Positions 12,546 to 22,989 of a stretch of DNA of 64,000 nt are shown one piece after another. A program made the translations under genes and the position numbers. The stretch lies in contig NC_068576.1 in NCBI RefSeq assembly GCF_025698545.1, forward strand, positions 47,609,890 through 47,673,889, written 5' to 3'. Origin of the DNA: Gossypium raimondii (taxonomy: Eukaryota; Streptophyta; Magnoliopsida; Malvales; Malvaceae). Position 1 is the first letter of the stretch. Every line of letters begins with the position of its first letter. The notes beneath the pieces were generated by a model, which searched no databases, was not told the origin of the DNA, and saw only the letters and a program-made list of their open reading frames with translations.

Positions 12546-13640
12546 TTGCTCGGCTTAGTATTAATGATGATGGAAGTTTGTTAGTTGAGTTAAGAGTCAA
12601 ATCGGTAATGTTTGATCAAATCAGAGCAGCACAACTAGAGGATGAAAAGTTGATGAAGAGAAGAGAAATGGTACAGCTTGGTACAGTGGAAAATTTTAGT
12701 ATTGACGAGCATGATTGTTTGAGATTTGAATCGAATTTGTGTTCCACTACTTACGAGATTAAAGAGTTGATTCTTGAGAAGCACATAATAGTATTTTACT
12801 TTGCACCTGTGTGGAACGAAGATGTATCGTGACCACGAGAACTGTATTGGTGGCGTGGATGAAGAAAGATGTAGTCGAGTATGTTGGTAAATGCGACTTG
12901 TCGGTAAAAGCAGAACATCGGTGCAAGCGTGTTTACTTCAACCTATTAGTATCCCCAGTGGAAATGGGATTGTATTACTATGGACTTTGTTACTGAGGAT
13001 TACCGTTGTCGCAAGTAAAAAGAATGCCATATGGGTAATTGTTGATCGACTCACAAAGTCGCTCACTTTATAGCGATCGAGGCGATTGATCATTACGAAG
13101 CTTGCCAAGTTTATATCCGGAAATTGTTAGATTACATGGTATTCGATATCAATAATTTCGCATCGAGATCCTCGTTTACATCGAGATTTTGGAGGCGATT
13201 ACATGAGTCGTTGGGTACACGGCTTAATTTTAGCACTGCATTTCATCCGCAAACTGACGGACAGTCCGAGCGGGTAATTCAAATTTTGGAAGATATGTTG
13301 AGAGCTTGTATTATCGACTTTGTGTCTGGTTGGGAACGATATTTGCCATTAGCAGAATTTGTTTATAATAATAGTTTCCAATCTAGTATTCAGATGGCTC
13401 CGTATGAAGCACTATATGGTCGAAGGTCTCGATCACCGATATGTTGGACAGAATTGAATGAAAGAAAAGTGATTGGGCGGAATTGATTCAAGAGACAGAG
13501 AAGCAGTTAAAAGATTAAATATAGACTGAAAGCCGCGTTCGACAGACAGAAATCTTACGCAGATCTGAAACGACGAGATATTGAATATTCCGTTAGTGAT
13601 AAAGTATTCCTCAAATTATCGCCATGGAAGAAAATTTTGA
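12546..13640 (+). pseudogene. Element A integrase, broken
   Basis: Only parts of the integrase read cleanly. The zinc-binding N-terminal region (12790-12960) is frameshifted. The first catalytic-Asp segment survives as TMDFVTE near 12975. The segment that normally holds the second catalytic Asp (before FTSRFW) is scrambled. The third block, LNFSTAFHPQTDGQSERVIQ (about 13223-13282), keeps its Glu and is followed by YLPLAEFVYNNSFQSSIQMAPYEALYGRRSRSP. At least three frame changes lie between 12780 and 13640. Integration by this copy would need enzyme supplied by another element. Confidence 0.85.
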
Positions 13641-14020
13641 GATTTGGTCGGAAGGGAACATTGAGTCCACGTTTTATTGGGCCGTATGAAATTGTGGAAA
13701 GAATCGGACCGGTTGCCTATCGATTGGCTTTACCTCCGAAATTACAAAGGATTCATGATGTTTTTCATGTTTCGATGCTTCGGAGATATAGATCAGATCC
13801 TTCTCATGTTATTCCCACTGAAGACATTGAAATTCGATTTGATTTAACTTATGAAGAAGAGCCGGTTCAGATATTAGCACGAGAAGTGAAAGAATTAAGA
13901 AATAAACGGGTTCCTTTAGTAAAAGTCTTATGGAGAAGCCATAGTGTGGAAGAAGCGACTTGGGAACCAGAAGAGACGATGAGAGCACAATATCCTCATC
14001 TCTTCTCAGGTAAATTTCGA
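13641..14020 (+). pseudogene. Element A integrase C-terminus with chromodomain-like tail
   Basis: An open frame reads [21 protein letters not shown] and [12 protein letters not shown], the GPY/F module of Gypsy integrases. It ends with [35 protein letters not shown] and YPHLF. This tail is the chromodomain-like segment that defines chromoviruses and is thought to steer integration to heterochromatin. The frame runs on into the 3' LTR. This piece is intact, but the upstream integrase is not. Confidence 0.88.
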
Positions 14021-14033
14021 GGACGAAATTTAT

Positions 14034-14047
14034 TAAGGGGGGAGAAA
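14034..14047 (+). promoter_or_regulatory. Polypurine tract of element A
   Basis: AAGGGGGGAGAAA lies directly before the TG of the 3' LTR. This is the expected position for priming of plus-strand cDNA. Confidence 0.9.
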
Positions 14048-16661
14048 TGTAATGACCCAAAATTCACAAGCACCGAAAAAGTACATTATCGGGCCTCCGT
14101 CTTAGTAAATTGAGTTCGAAAATAATTATTAGAAATATTTATTAGACTAGTTGTGTGTTTAATTAGGTATTAATTGGGTGAATTTAGTTTAATTAAGAGA
14201 AATTAAGAAAAAAGGACTAAATTGATCTAGGGGTAAAAGTTGAATTATAGATTAATAAAAAAATAAAAAGGATTAAAATGGCAATTAAGCCATTAATAAG
14301 AAATGGGACGGTAAAAGTGATAAAAATCTTAGATTTTTATGTTTTATATATATTATATTATATTATATTGTATTATATTGTATTATATTATATAAGTAAA
14401 AATAAAAATAAAGTAAAATAAAATAATAAAAAAAGATGACAAATGTATGGTAAATATTGAAGACATGTGTAATAGTAATAATTACATGGGTACACTTGTA
14501 ATAAAAATAAATATGTGCTTAATTAATAAGTAAAAGATTTTTTAATATATTATTATTAATATTATTAGTTAAAATAAAAGATATAAAGTAAAAGAAAGAA
14601 AGAAACAAAGAAAGAAAAGAAACAGAATAGCTAGAAAAGAAGCAGGGAAAGAGACGAAAACAGGGGAAGATAAGGGGAAAGAAAAATAAAAGGGAAAACT
14701 AAGGATTTAAAGCTTCAAGTTAATTGGTAAGCTAAATTTAGCCATTTCCTCTTCATTTTGATATTTTAAAAGCTTTAAAACAAAATTTTGTTGAAGTTAA
14801 GTGGAGGTTTCATAGGTTTTTGAACATGATTCATTTTGAACAAGTTGTTAAATTGAGGGTTTATTTGATAGAGTTTCTAGTTAGAGTTGATAAAAGGATT
14901 AAATTGTGAACTAGACTATAAGTTTTGAATTTTAGGGATTAAATTGAGGAAAATTCGAAATTAGTGAAAATGCTGAAAAATTAGTAGATAAATTTGAGTT
15001 TAGAAGAAATTTGAATAGAAATAGAGTGTGAATTAAGTTAGAAAAATAAGTAAGCTTAGTTAGAATTAAATTGGGAATAAGTAGGAATTGAATAAGAATT
15101 TTATTATTATTATTATTGTTAATATAATTATTATTATTATTATTATTATTGTTAATATAATTATTATTATTTTTAATGATTGTAATTAATAGTGAAAATA
15201 ATTATTACTTTAAGTAGCTAACAAGGAAAAGCGAGGCATCGGCATCTAAAGGAAAAGAAAAGATCGTTGAGGAGTAAACGCGTATTCTGGGTTTGTATTA
15301 CTATAACTTAATCTATTTAATAAATGCTATATTGAAATTGTATTCATGAGACATTTAAAGGAAGGTAAGTATTAACATTTGAAATTAAGTAAGAATATGT
15401 GTGAATATTGAATTATATGTGAATTGAAATAATAGATGTTTTGTATTGATTGAATATTTGAAATTGTTGTGGAAATGAATTCGAAATTGGAAAAGTAAAA
15501 TAATACCCTATTAACTTATCGGACTAGATTGGATACAAATGGCATGCCATAGGATTTGTGATGTGATGAGGAGATTTGTAGTTCGGCCGAGAAGATGACT
15601 ATGTTATTATATGCTTCGGTTTATCCGAAGAGGCATTAAATGCCTTATTGGTGTGTTTGAGAGGATATGATATACTGGTGTGTTATGGAGGATTTAAATT
15701 ATTCCGGGTGTGTTTAGGTTGGATATTTTGGTGTGTTTGGGTGGAATCCAGCGATGTCTGTGAGTCCGAGCCTTGTTAATAGGGTAAATAATTGAGATGG
15801 AAATTTGAAAATGAGATTAGTTGATTTGACATTATTGAAAAATATGAGAAAGAATGTATGATATAAATTATGAATTGATTTAGTATGTAAATATTTAAAT
15901 ATGTAAATTTAAGATTTATGGAATGATATATGAATATTTATATTTAGTTTAAAGTGATTTTTAAAGACTATGGTCAATATTTGAAATTTTATTATTATTA
16001 AATAGTTTAATTTATAGTAATACCACTGAGTATAAAATACTCAGCGTACGGTTGTTTCCGTGCGCAGGTTGAAAAATGGTTAGAGTCTCGGTTCAGCATC
16101 CAGGACAATCCCGACTCCGACATAAATATTTTGGTGATGTTTTCTTCCTTTAAGAGAAAGTGGCATGTACATAGGATTTATAATAGTTATTTTGGCATGT
16201 TATATAGTTTTGTTGTAAAGTAAGATATTATGTGTTTTGATGAGTATATTAGAAAAATGGTATAAGTTATTTTTATAGCATTGGTATCAAGTTGAAATGG
16301 CTTAGTTAGTTTTATGTGTTAATTAGAAATGATAATTGGATTTTATTTACTTAAGTTGTTATGTCTATATGTCAAGTAGGATTAAGTATATAAATGCATT
16401 GGTTGAAATCTTGAAATTAGGTTGGTTATGTTTGAAATTTTGCAGGGGGTTTAATGTAAAAATAAGTCGAAATGCTGCCGAAAATTTTATAAATAAAAAA
16501 TAAAAAAAATGAATGAAATCAATTAGTACAAATTTATAACAATTTATGAATTATTTTAATATGTTGGTTATTTATTTTGATTTATTTATAAATTGTTTGA
16601 TATGTCCGGTAATGCCTCGTAACCCAGTTCTGGCGACGGTTTGGGGTTAGGGGGTGTTACA
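14048..16661 (+). repeat. 3' LTR of element A
   Basis: This 2614-bp LTR is almost identical to 6686-9292. Differences include one more A in GAAAGAAAAG, several extra Gs in G-runs near 14646-14695, a changed patch near 15750-15760, and single-base changes near 16386, 16479 and 16626-16632. Confidence 0.93.
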
Positions 16662-16926
16662 ACTTCTATGTCTTTTTCATGTTGTTTGCAGGTTTGTGGT
16701 GTCAGGCGAAGCATGTAGCGGAGGGCAGGTGATGGGACGTGACGTGCGGCGCACATGGCCCTGGCATGTGGCGCTGGAGGTGTTAAGGGGAGCTAGGGTT
16801 TTCTGAAATTTTAGGGTGTTGGGCCATAATGTTTGGGCCATTAGTTTTTTTTAGAATTGGGCTCGTGGGTTTGTTTATTTTGTAAATGGATTGGATATCG
16901 GGCCCGGGCAAATTGGGCTGATTACA
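16662..16926 (-). mobile_element. Solo LTR B1, 5' part (continuation)
   Basis: Inverted start of the family-B LTR, ending ...GGCAAATTGGGCTGATTACA at 16926. It matches the inverted form of B2's start (GTAGGCCATTTTGCCCGGGGCCCAATT, 34224 on), including a GTTGTTTGCAGG tract. The ACAAG TSD follows at 16927-16931. Removing element A joins this to 6685. Confidence 0.78.
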
Positions 16927-16931
16927 ACAAG

Positions 16932-17249
16932 TATTGGGTACAATGTTAAAGCACGTTATATTTTTAAGGAGAATCAAACTCAAACTTTAAAGAAGGTATT
17001 GTTAAAAGGGATTGTAATCACTGAATTTTGTTCGGTTCAGATTTCGTGTTTTAATTTTTCCAAATTACGAGTTTGGGTAATTTGAGCTCGAAGTTTTTGG
17101 ATCAAGGGATTTAGGGTTTGTGCCTATCTCATATGGGCCTAATAATTGGACCCGTTGTGATTGGATAATTGGGTTTAATTTTGGACTTGTTTGGGCTTTA
17201 GTCCATTAGTGTTTTTGTTTTTTTGTTTTGTTATGATATATTAATAATA
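16932..17249. other. Intergenic spacer
   Basis: No gene seen. Its TGGGCCTAATAATTGGACCC / TTGGGCTTTAGTCC content resembles the start of a family-B-like LTR read backwards (17120-17210), so this may be an old TE scrap. Confidence 0.3.
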
Positions 17250-17257
17250 ATAGGATA

Positions 17258-19414
17258 ATAGAAAAAATCAGAAAAAAAAACAAAAACTTCAAATTTACAT
17301 TTTGACCTCTCAACTTTTTATTATTTATATTTTAGACCCTAACTTTTCTTAAAATTACATTTTGACCCCCTAACTTTTCCTATTTACATTTTGACACCAA
17401 CTTTTTACTATTTACATTGTCCCCTAAAATTTTCCAAATTACATTTTTACCCTAGAAGTTTTGCATCCTCTACAATCTGGTCCTTCTGGCATAAAATCCC
17501 TAGCCACCAGGCGCATTTCGCGCACCTACCCTTCGTTTTTTTCGGCGGCTGGCCTAGGCATGATGGCTCTCCAACTGCTCCCTGAAAACAAATCAACATA
17601 ATAAAGGCTGGTTCTCCTTTCAAAAATGGACAGAGTCCAAACAAAAGAAAAAAAAAAGGAAAAACAACAAAAAGAACAAAAAAATGGGGGAAGAAAAAGC
17701 TAGGTTTTTGCCACATCACCACGGCCATTTCCCCGAACCACCGCACCCCACCACCATTGACTCTAGGCTTTCTCTCTTTCGCACCCCACACCACCGACTC
17801 TCGACTCTCCCTCGCACCCCCATCACCACTGACTCTCGGTCCTCTCCCTTGCACCCCTTGCCACTTGCTGAAAACCACCAACCGAACCCCTATCACCCCA
17901 TCGCTGAAAATCAAAGAAACATAAATTAAATCCGACAACCAAAAAGGCAGTAACTAAACCGAAATCCAAAACAACAGCAATAACCAAAAATAAAATAGAT
18001 AAAATAACACTTATCTTCAAGAGGGAAACGCTGGCGGCAGCTAAATCGTCGGTAGAGGAATTGGCGGCGACCGGGGTAGAAGAAAAGGCTAGGGTTAGAG
18101 GAGAAGAGGAAAAAAAAAAGAAAAAGAGAGGAAAAGAGAAAGAGAAATAAAAAAATATAAAAATAAAACGGATTAGCTGGATCCAATCTGACCCGACCCG
18201 CACCAATGACCTGACCCGACCCGTACCACCGTGAGAAATAAAAAAATATAAAAATAAAACGGATTAGCTGGATCCAATCTGACCCGACCCGCACCAATGA
18301 CCTGACCCGACCCGTACCACCGTCTAACAGCAGGCCCACACTCCAACAATCCCAGCAGGCTCCAGCAGTAAGCCCAGATCCAACAAGTCCAGCAATCCAA
18401 TCCAACAACAGCCAAAGCCAGCAGTGGTGGCCCAGTTTGTGCGACCCAAACAAAAAAGAAAAAAAAAGGAAAAAAATAAAAATAAAAAATGGGTCTGACC
18501 CGACCCGTATAACCAAACCAACCGGACCCAATGGCAATGACCCAAGACAGCCAAAGAAGCGGGCCAAGAGCCCAAGAGCTCAAAGACAACAAGAGAAAAA
18601 AAAGAAAAGAAGAAAAAAGAAAAAAAAGCCCGAATCGTGTAGTTTATTGGATCAAGCCCATAACTTTGGGCTTTTGGTAAACTCTTGATCTTTTTATTTT
18701 ATTTTATTTTATCTATGTATTTAACTATTGTCTCATTTTAATTAAATTAGCATTTTAAAGTAGTTCTTAGAAATATTTCATTTACAATTTCTTTTCTTTA
18801 AATAATTTTTAATACATAAGGTAACAAATCGATTTGACACCAAAACTCTAGATTTCATCGCTATGTTGGGTGAATATCATTGGTTTGTATTAAATCTGAA
18901 GCTCTTTTAAAAATCGAGAAATTAAAAATTCTTGCATTTTAAAATAAAATGTTTATTTTGTGGTTATTAGTAAATTATAGAAATTTAATTTTTAAAATGT
19001 ATATAATACGATAATATTTAATTTATCAAAATTCTCGTTTTTTAAAATCGGATCATGATTAAATATCAAATTGAATTCGTATTTTTTGAAATTTAAGACA
19101 ACACGCGCTTAACGAGATACCAATTTTGGGCGTCATGAGGGTGCTAATACCTTTCTTCTGCGTAATCGACTCTCAAACCTTAATTTTCTCTGGATTTTGA
19201 CGTAGACCTAAAATCAACTCTTTGTAAATAAATTTTAAAAATAATTTTTCTTTAAAAATAATTTTTCTTTAAAAAAGAGAATTTAATAGGTGTCCGATCA
19301 CACCTAAAAAAAGGATCGGTGGCGATTCCTCTTTTTTTAAACAAAATCGAGTCTCTGTTTTCAAATTTTTAATAATCGCTTTGACTAACGCCCGTAAAAT
19401 TTTAATTCGCTACA
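17258..19414 (+). mobile_element. Diverged family-B-like LTR unit
   Basis: The right part (about 19105-19414) has the family-B 3' block in degraded form: ACCAATTTTGGGCGTCATGAG, GGTGCTAAT, GATCGGTGGCGATTCC, ending TTCGCTACA. The middle is purine-rich with GACCCGACCCG motifs, as in family-B LTRs. AGGATAAT occurs at 17250-17257 and again at 19415-19422 and could be a duplicated target. However, the left end does not begin with TG, so the left boundary is uncertain. The Ser/Pro-rich and Phe-rich open frames here are low-complexity LTR sequence, not genes. Confidence 0.5.
18142..18323. repeat. Perfect 91-bp tandem duplication
   Basis: 18142-18232 and 18233-18323 read identically (GAGAAATAAAAA... 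to ...CGTACCACCGT). Each unit holds CTGGATCCAATC and GACCCGACCCG motifs. Confidence 0.93.
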
Positions 19415-19559
19415 AGGATAATTACAAACCCCGAAATTATTAACCTCTATAGACCATAAAACATACATGGATGATACCTAAGTTCTAATAAAAAAATTTT
19501 TGTGCACAACTAGAAAAGGCATTTGAAGGTCCACAAACTAATTAGATTAGCAAATGGTA

Positions 19560-19755
19560 ATGATGCGTTAATCATTAATGAACATGATCTTAAAACCAAA
19601 GTTTAAGGTCTATGAATAATTTCTTCATAACTAATCTTTTGGTGTTGGATTGTGAAATCATGAGTTTTTCATTCAACATTATTGATGTAAATGGTAAATA
19701 AAGTTGAATGTTTCATGATGATGGTTTTTTCTTCTCTTAATATTTGCTTGACATG
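19560..19755 (+). repeat. Diverged direct repeat, copy 1 (partner at 23370-23556)
   Basis: TTTTGGTGTTGGATTGTGAAATCAT...GTTGAATGTTTCATGATGATGG...CTTCTCTTAAT.TTTGCTTGACATG matches 23450-23556 in the same order and orientation. Copy 1 is followed by the MITE. Confidence 0.65.
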
Positions 19756-20023
19756 TAGGGGTGGAGTCAGAAAATTTTTTGAGGGGAGTTGAAATAAAGT
19801 TGTATATTTTTATGATAGCAAAAGTGAAATTTCACTATTTTAATAGCCTATATCTTTATAATTTTTAAAATATTAAATCAGTTTTTTCTCATTCTTGAGG
19901 GGCCAAAGTACAATTTTTTCATATACTAATTTAAAATTTTTAAAATTATAAAAAGACTAAATGTAAAAATTTTCATTTTAGGGGGGTCGGGGCCCCTGCC
20001 AACCCCCCTTGGCTCTGCCCCTA
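19756..20023. mobile_element. MITE, hAT-like (8-bp TSD)
   Basis: A 268-bp element begins TAGGGGTGGAGTCA and ends TGGCTCTGCCCCTA, imperfect terminal inverted repeats. The 8-bp TTGACATG flanks both sides (19748-19755 and 20024-20031). An 8-bp TSD with TAGGGG-type termini fits non-autonomous hAT elements. It has no coding capacity. The interior (TATATCTTTATAATTTTTAA..., GGGGCCAAAGTACAATTTT) belongs to a very common cotton repeat, from memory. Confidence 0.8.
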
Positions 20024-20031
20024 TTGACATG

Positions 20032-20538
20032 GAATGAAAACAAAAAGACATAAAAGTGCGAATTGTCGAGTATTTCGACCAAATGGAGGAATCATTCCTA
20101 GAATATTACAATTAGAGTAAAACGAATATGATAGTTAAACTATTGGATTAAGTTGTTTCGAAGAGATTTCTAATACTCAATTGTAATAGTGTTTGGATTT
20201 AACTATTTTTGTTTGAAAAATTATTCTAACAATTCGCATTTCAAGTATAATCAGGCACTGAATAAAGTGATTTTGTTAATCATAAAAAAAAAAAAATTAG
20301 GAAAGACAAATAGTAGAGACAATAAAACAAAACATGTGGGTCATTTAATTAACTAGATTTGAAGAGCTCACATGTGGAACATGACAATAAAGAAAGGGAT
20401 CATGGTATTGAGCATGATCAAGCATGCATAAACTAAAGGCAAATGTCGAGAATCCAAATGGAGGTAGCAATCAAAAAACAATATTAAGTGGAACAATCAA
20501 TGGAGATGAAGGAGAGCTTACTACACCAACATTGGACC
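20032..20538. other. Intergenic spacer
   Basis: AT-rich DNA between the MITE and solo LTR E1. The frame at 20424-20627 crosses into the LTR and is not a gene. Nothing else is recognised. Confidence 0.4.
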
Positions 20539-20543
20539 ATAAT

Positions 20544-22984
20544 TGTAATAACTCGTTTTTGAGTCTGATCGGAACAGTGGTTTCGGGACCACTTAACCGA
20601 GTAAAAATATTTATTATATTATTTTAATAAGTTTTACAGCATGATGGAATTATAATATAAAAATTTCATTAAGAAATTTTACCGTTTAAATACTTAATTT
20701 GATAAAAAGGACTTAATCGTGTAAATTGTAAAAGTAGCATGCTATAAGTTAAGAGTAATTATTTGCTGATAAGTTGAATGAGAGGTCCTTATTATGTTAT
20801 TAGACCAATGATAGTGGTGCTGGTCATAAATGACCTTAAAACATGTGAATTATGCTTTTATTTCATTTAGGTTAATTTGGTAAAATGGTTATTAACATCG
20901 ATTTAAAGTAAAAACAAAACAGAAAGTGGCAGTCATTTTTCCTTCTGCACGATTTTAAAGTTTAGAAAGCCAAAGTCATGGCTTTTATATTCGGCCAAGC
21001 TTAGATTTTCAATTAGGGTATGGTTTTTATTCCGTTTTTAATAATTTTTACGTTTTTGAGATCGTTGTTTTGTATTCTAGCTAGCCCGCACCTCAATTTC
21101 TGAAAATTTTGATGATTTTGAAATATGTCATTGTCGAATACTAGTATATTTTGAAGTATTATGCTAGATTATTGATGGGTATTGAAATATATACAAGTTT
21201 TATAAAGTAAATTTTGACAAAATGAGCTTTAGGGAGTTTAAAAAATAGAAATATTATGTTAGAAATGTGAAATAAATGAAAATATGGGCTGATTAGAAGA
21301 TATATATTATTCGCTAAGAATACGTATAAAGAAATTTCGTATATTTTGTGTATTTGTGAATTAGGAACTAAAGTGTCAAAATGTGAAAATATGAAGGCTA
21401 TTTTGTACAAATGCTAAAATATATTTATATGAATTGAATTGATTGAGTTGGTGAATAAATGAGTTAAATTTGAATTTATATAGATCAAGATAAACAAATA
21501 CCGGAACTTGATCGGGGGAAACAAAAGTTAGACGGGTAGACGAAAGTATTTAGCAAATACGAGGTAAGTTCGTGTAGCTAGAATTGAATTATTAAATATT
21601 TGTAATTGTCCAAAAATAAATGTATGTAAGTTGAATGAATAATATACTTAAATTTTAAATTACCGGTATACTATTATATTACTGTTTACATGAATGCAAA
21701 TGAAATGTTACAAATACTATATACGTTATATAGATTTGGCATGATAATAGGCATTGAATATGAAATTTTGAGTATTTAAATGCATGTACTTAATAATATT
21801 AGATATATATATATATACACATATGAATTGAGAAATTGAGTTATTGATTTTTCATTGCTTAATTGATGAAATTGGATAATACTAAGCCCATTTGAACTTT
21901 AGAAAATTGTCGGATACGAGTGACTTGTCACTAGGGTTACCTTTTGGTTGAGCTCCTGCATTTGTTGCGGACTCACCACAACTCGTATGAGCTTACCGTT
22001 TCAGCTCTACGAAGCTTACCGTTTCAGTTCAATAGAGCTTACCGTTTATCAGCTCGGAATGAGCTTACCGATCATGGCTCGAAAGAGCGAAAATGACAAT
22101 GAATTGACATGTATGGATAAGCTATGTAATTATATGGATGAATTACCGTTGATATGTATAAGTTACGGATAAATTTTTGTTATTACCGATGAATTGCAGG
22201 TTATACGAATAGGAAAGAATTGATATAAATGTTATATGATTTACATGATTTAAAAGTTACATGAAATACATGATTTACATGGATTGTTGTTTTATGAATA
22301 TATGAATTATAGGGACGGCATGATATATTTGGCTATATGGCTAACTCTTGGATGGTGATGTGAATAGACTTTGTGGACAAATGAATTGATTTTAATTGTT
22401 TTAATGCTTAGATATTAAATTGGAAAATTTTAATTCTATATTATACGACTTACTAAGCTTAGTGCTTCCTTCATTCATTTTCTTATGTTCTATAGATTCG
22501 GAAGCTAGCTCGATTTTGGACAAGGTCTGAGATTGGCTATCACACTATCAAAACGATTTTTTATACTTTTGGACCTCATGCAATTAATGTAAATATGGCA
22601 TGTATAGTTAGTTTTTGGTATGAATTTTTGGGTTTGATCAAGCTATGTGATATGGCTTGAGTTGGAAATGTTTAGTTTAGAATGGAAACATTATGTGTTA
22701 TGTTCATTTTGGGTGCACTTCGATAAAGGGTTTTTTGGTATAATTGAGTATATAAATGCATTGGTTGAAATTTGAAATTTGCAGGGAAGGTTCAATAGTT
22801 ATAAAGGGGTTATATTCAAATTTAAAAAAAAAAGAATGAAGTGAATTAGTAAGAATTTATATGAATTTATGATTATATATGTTTGTTATTTATTTAAGAT
22901 TTTTTTTTTTGTAAATTATCCAAGATATATGATAATGCCTTGTAACCCGATTTCGGCGACGGTTTGAGGTTATAGGGTGTTACA
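20544..22984 (+). mobile_element. Solo LTR E1 (Gypsy, Tekay-like)
   Basis: A 2441-bp LTR starts TGTAATAACTCG and ends GGCGACGGTTTGAGG...GGGTGTTACA. A perfect ATAAT TSD lies on both sides (20539-20543, 22985-22989). There is no internal region, so it is a solo LTR left by LTR-LTR recombination. It has the 5' hairpin GTGGTTTCGGGACCAC (20577-20592) and a cassette of four GAGCTTACCGTTTCAGCTC-type repeats (21986-22090). Confidence 0.85.
21986..22095. repeat. Short tandem hairpin repeats in E1
   Basis: Four degenerate units of about 22-28 bp share the core GAGCTTACCG. Several can pair GAGCT with AGCTC. Confidence 0.75.
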
Positions 22985-22989
22985 ATAAT

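Larger units (their letters stand above)
6686..16661 (+). mobile_element. Full-length Ty3/Gypsy chromovirus A (Tekay/Del-like), coding region broken
   Basis: Two 2.6 kb direct LTRs, TGTAATGACC...GGTGTTACA, flank a 4.75 kb interior. The interior has a tRNA-iMet primer-binding site, gag, protease, reverse transcriptase, RNase H, integrase and a C-terminal chromodomain-like segment, then a purine-rich tract. Domain order and the C-terminal motif ([19 protein letters not shown]) fit the Tekay/Del chromovirus lineage. The LTRs differ at only about 15-20 sites, many of them 1-bp indels in homopolymers, so insertion is recent. Stops and frameshifts in gag and pol nevertheless prevent a full polyprotein. 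It sits inside solo LTR B1. Flanking pentamers (TACAC left, ACTTC right) do not match, so no clear TSD is present. Confidence 0.93.

Noticed and set aside
6681..16666. A 5-bp TSD for element A
   Set aside because: TACAC (6681-6685) and ACTTC (16662-16666) do not match; I did not force one.
17823..18592. Phe/Ser/Gly-rich open frames (-) up to 213 codons
   Set aside because: They translate purine-rich low-complexity LTR sequence and a 91-bp duplication. No domain is seen and several overlapping frames are equally long.
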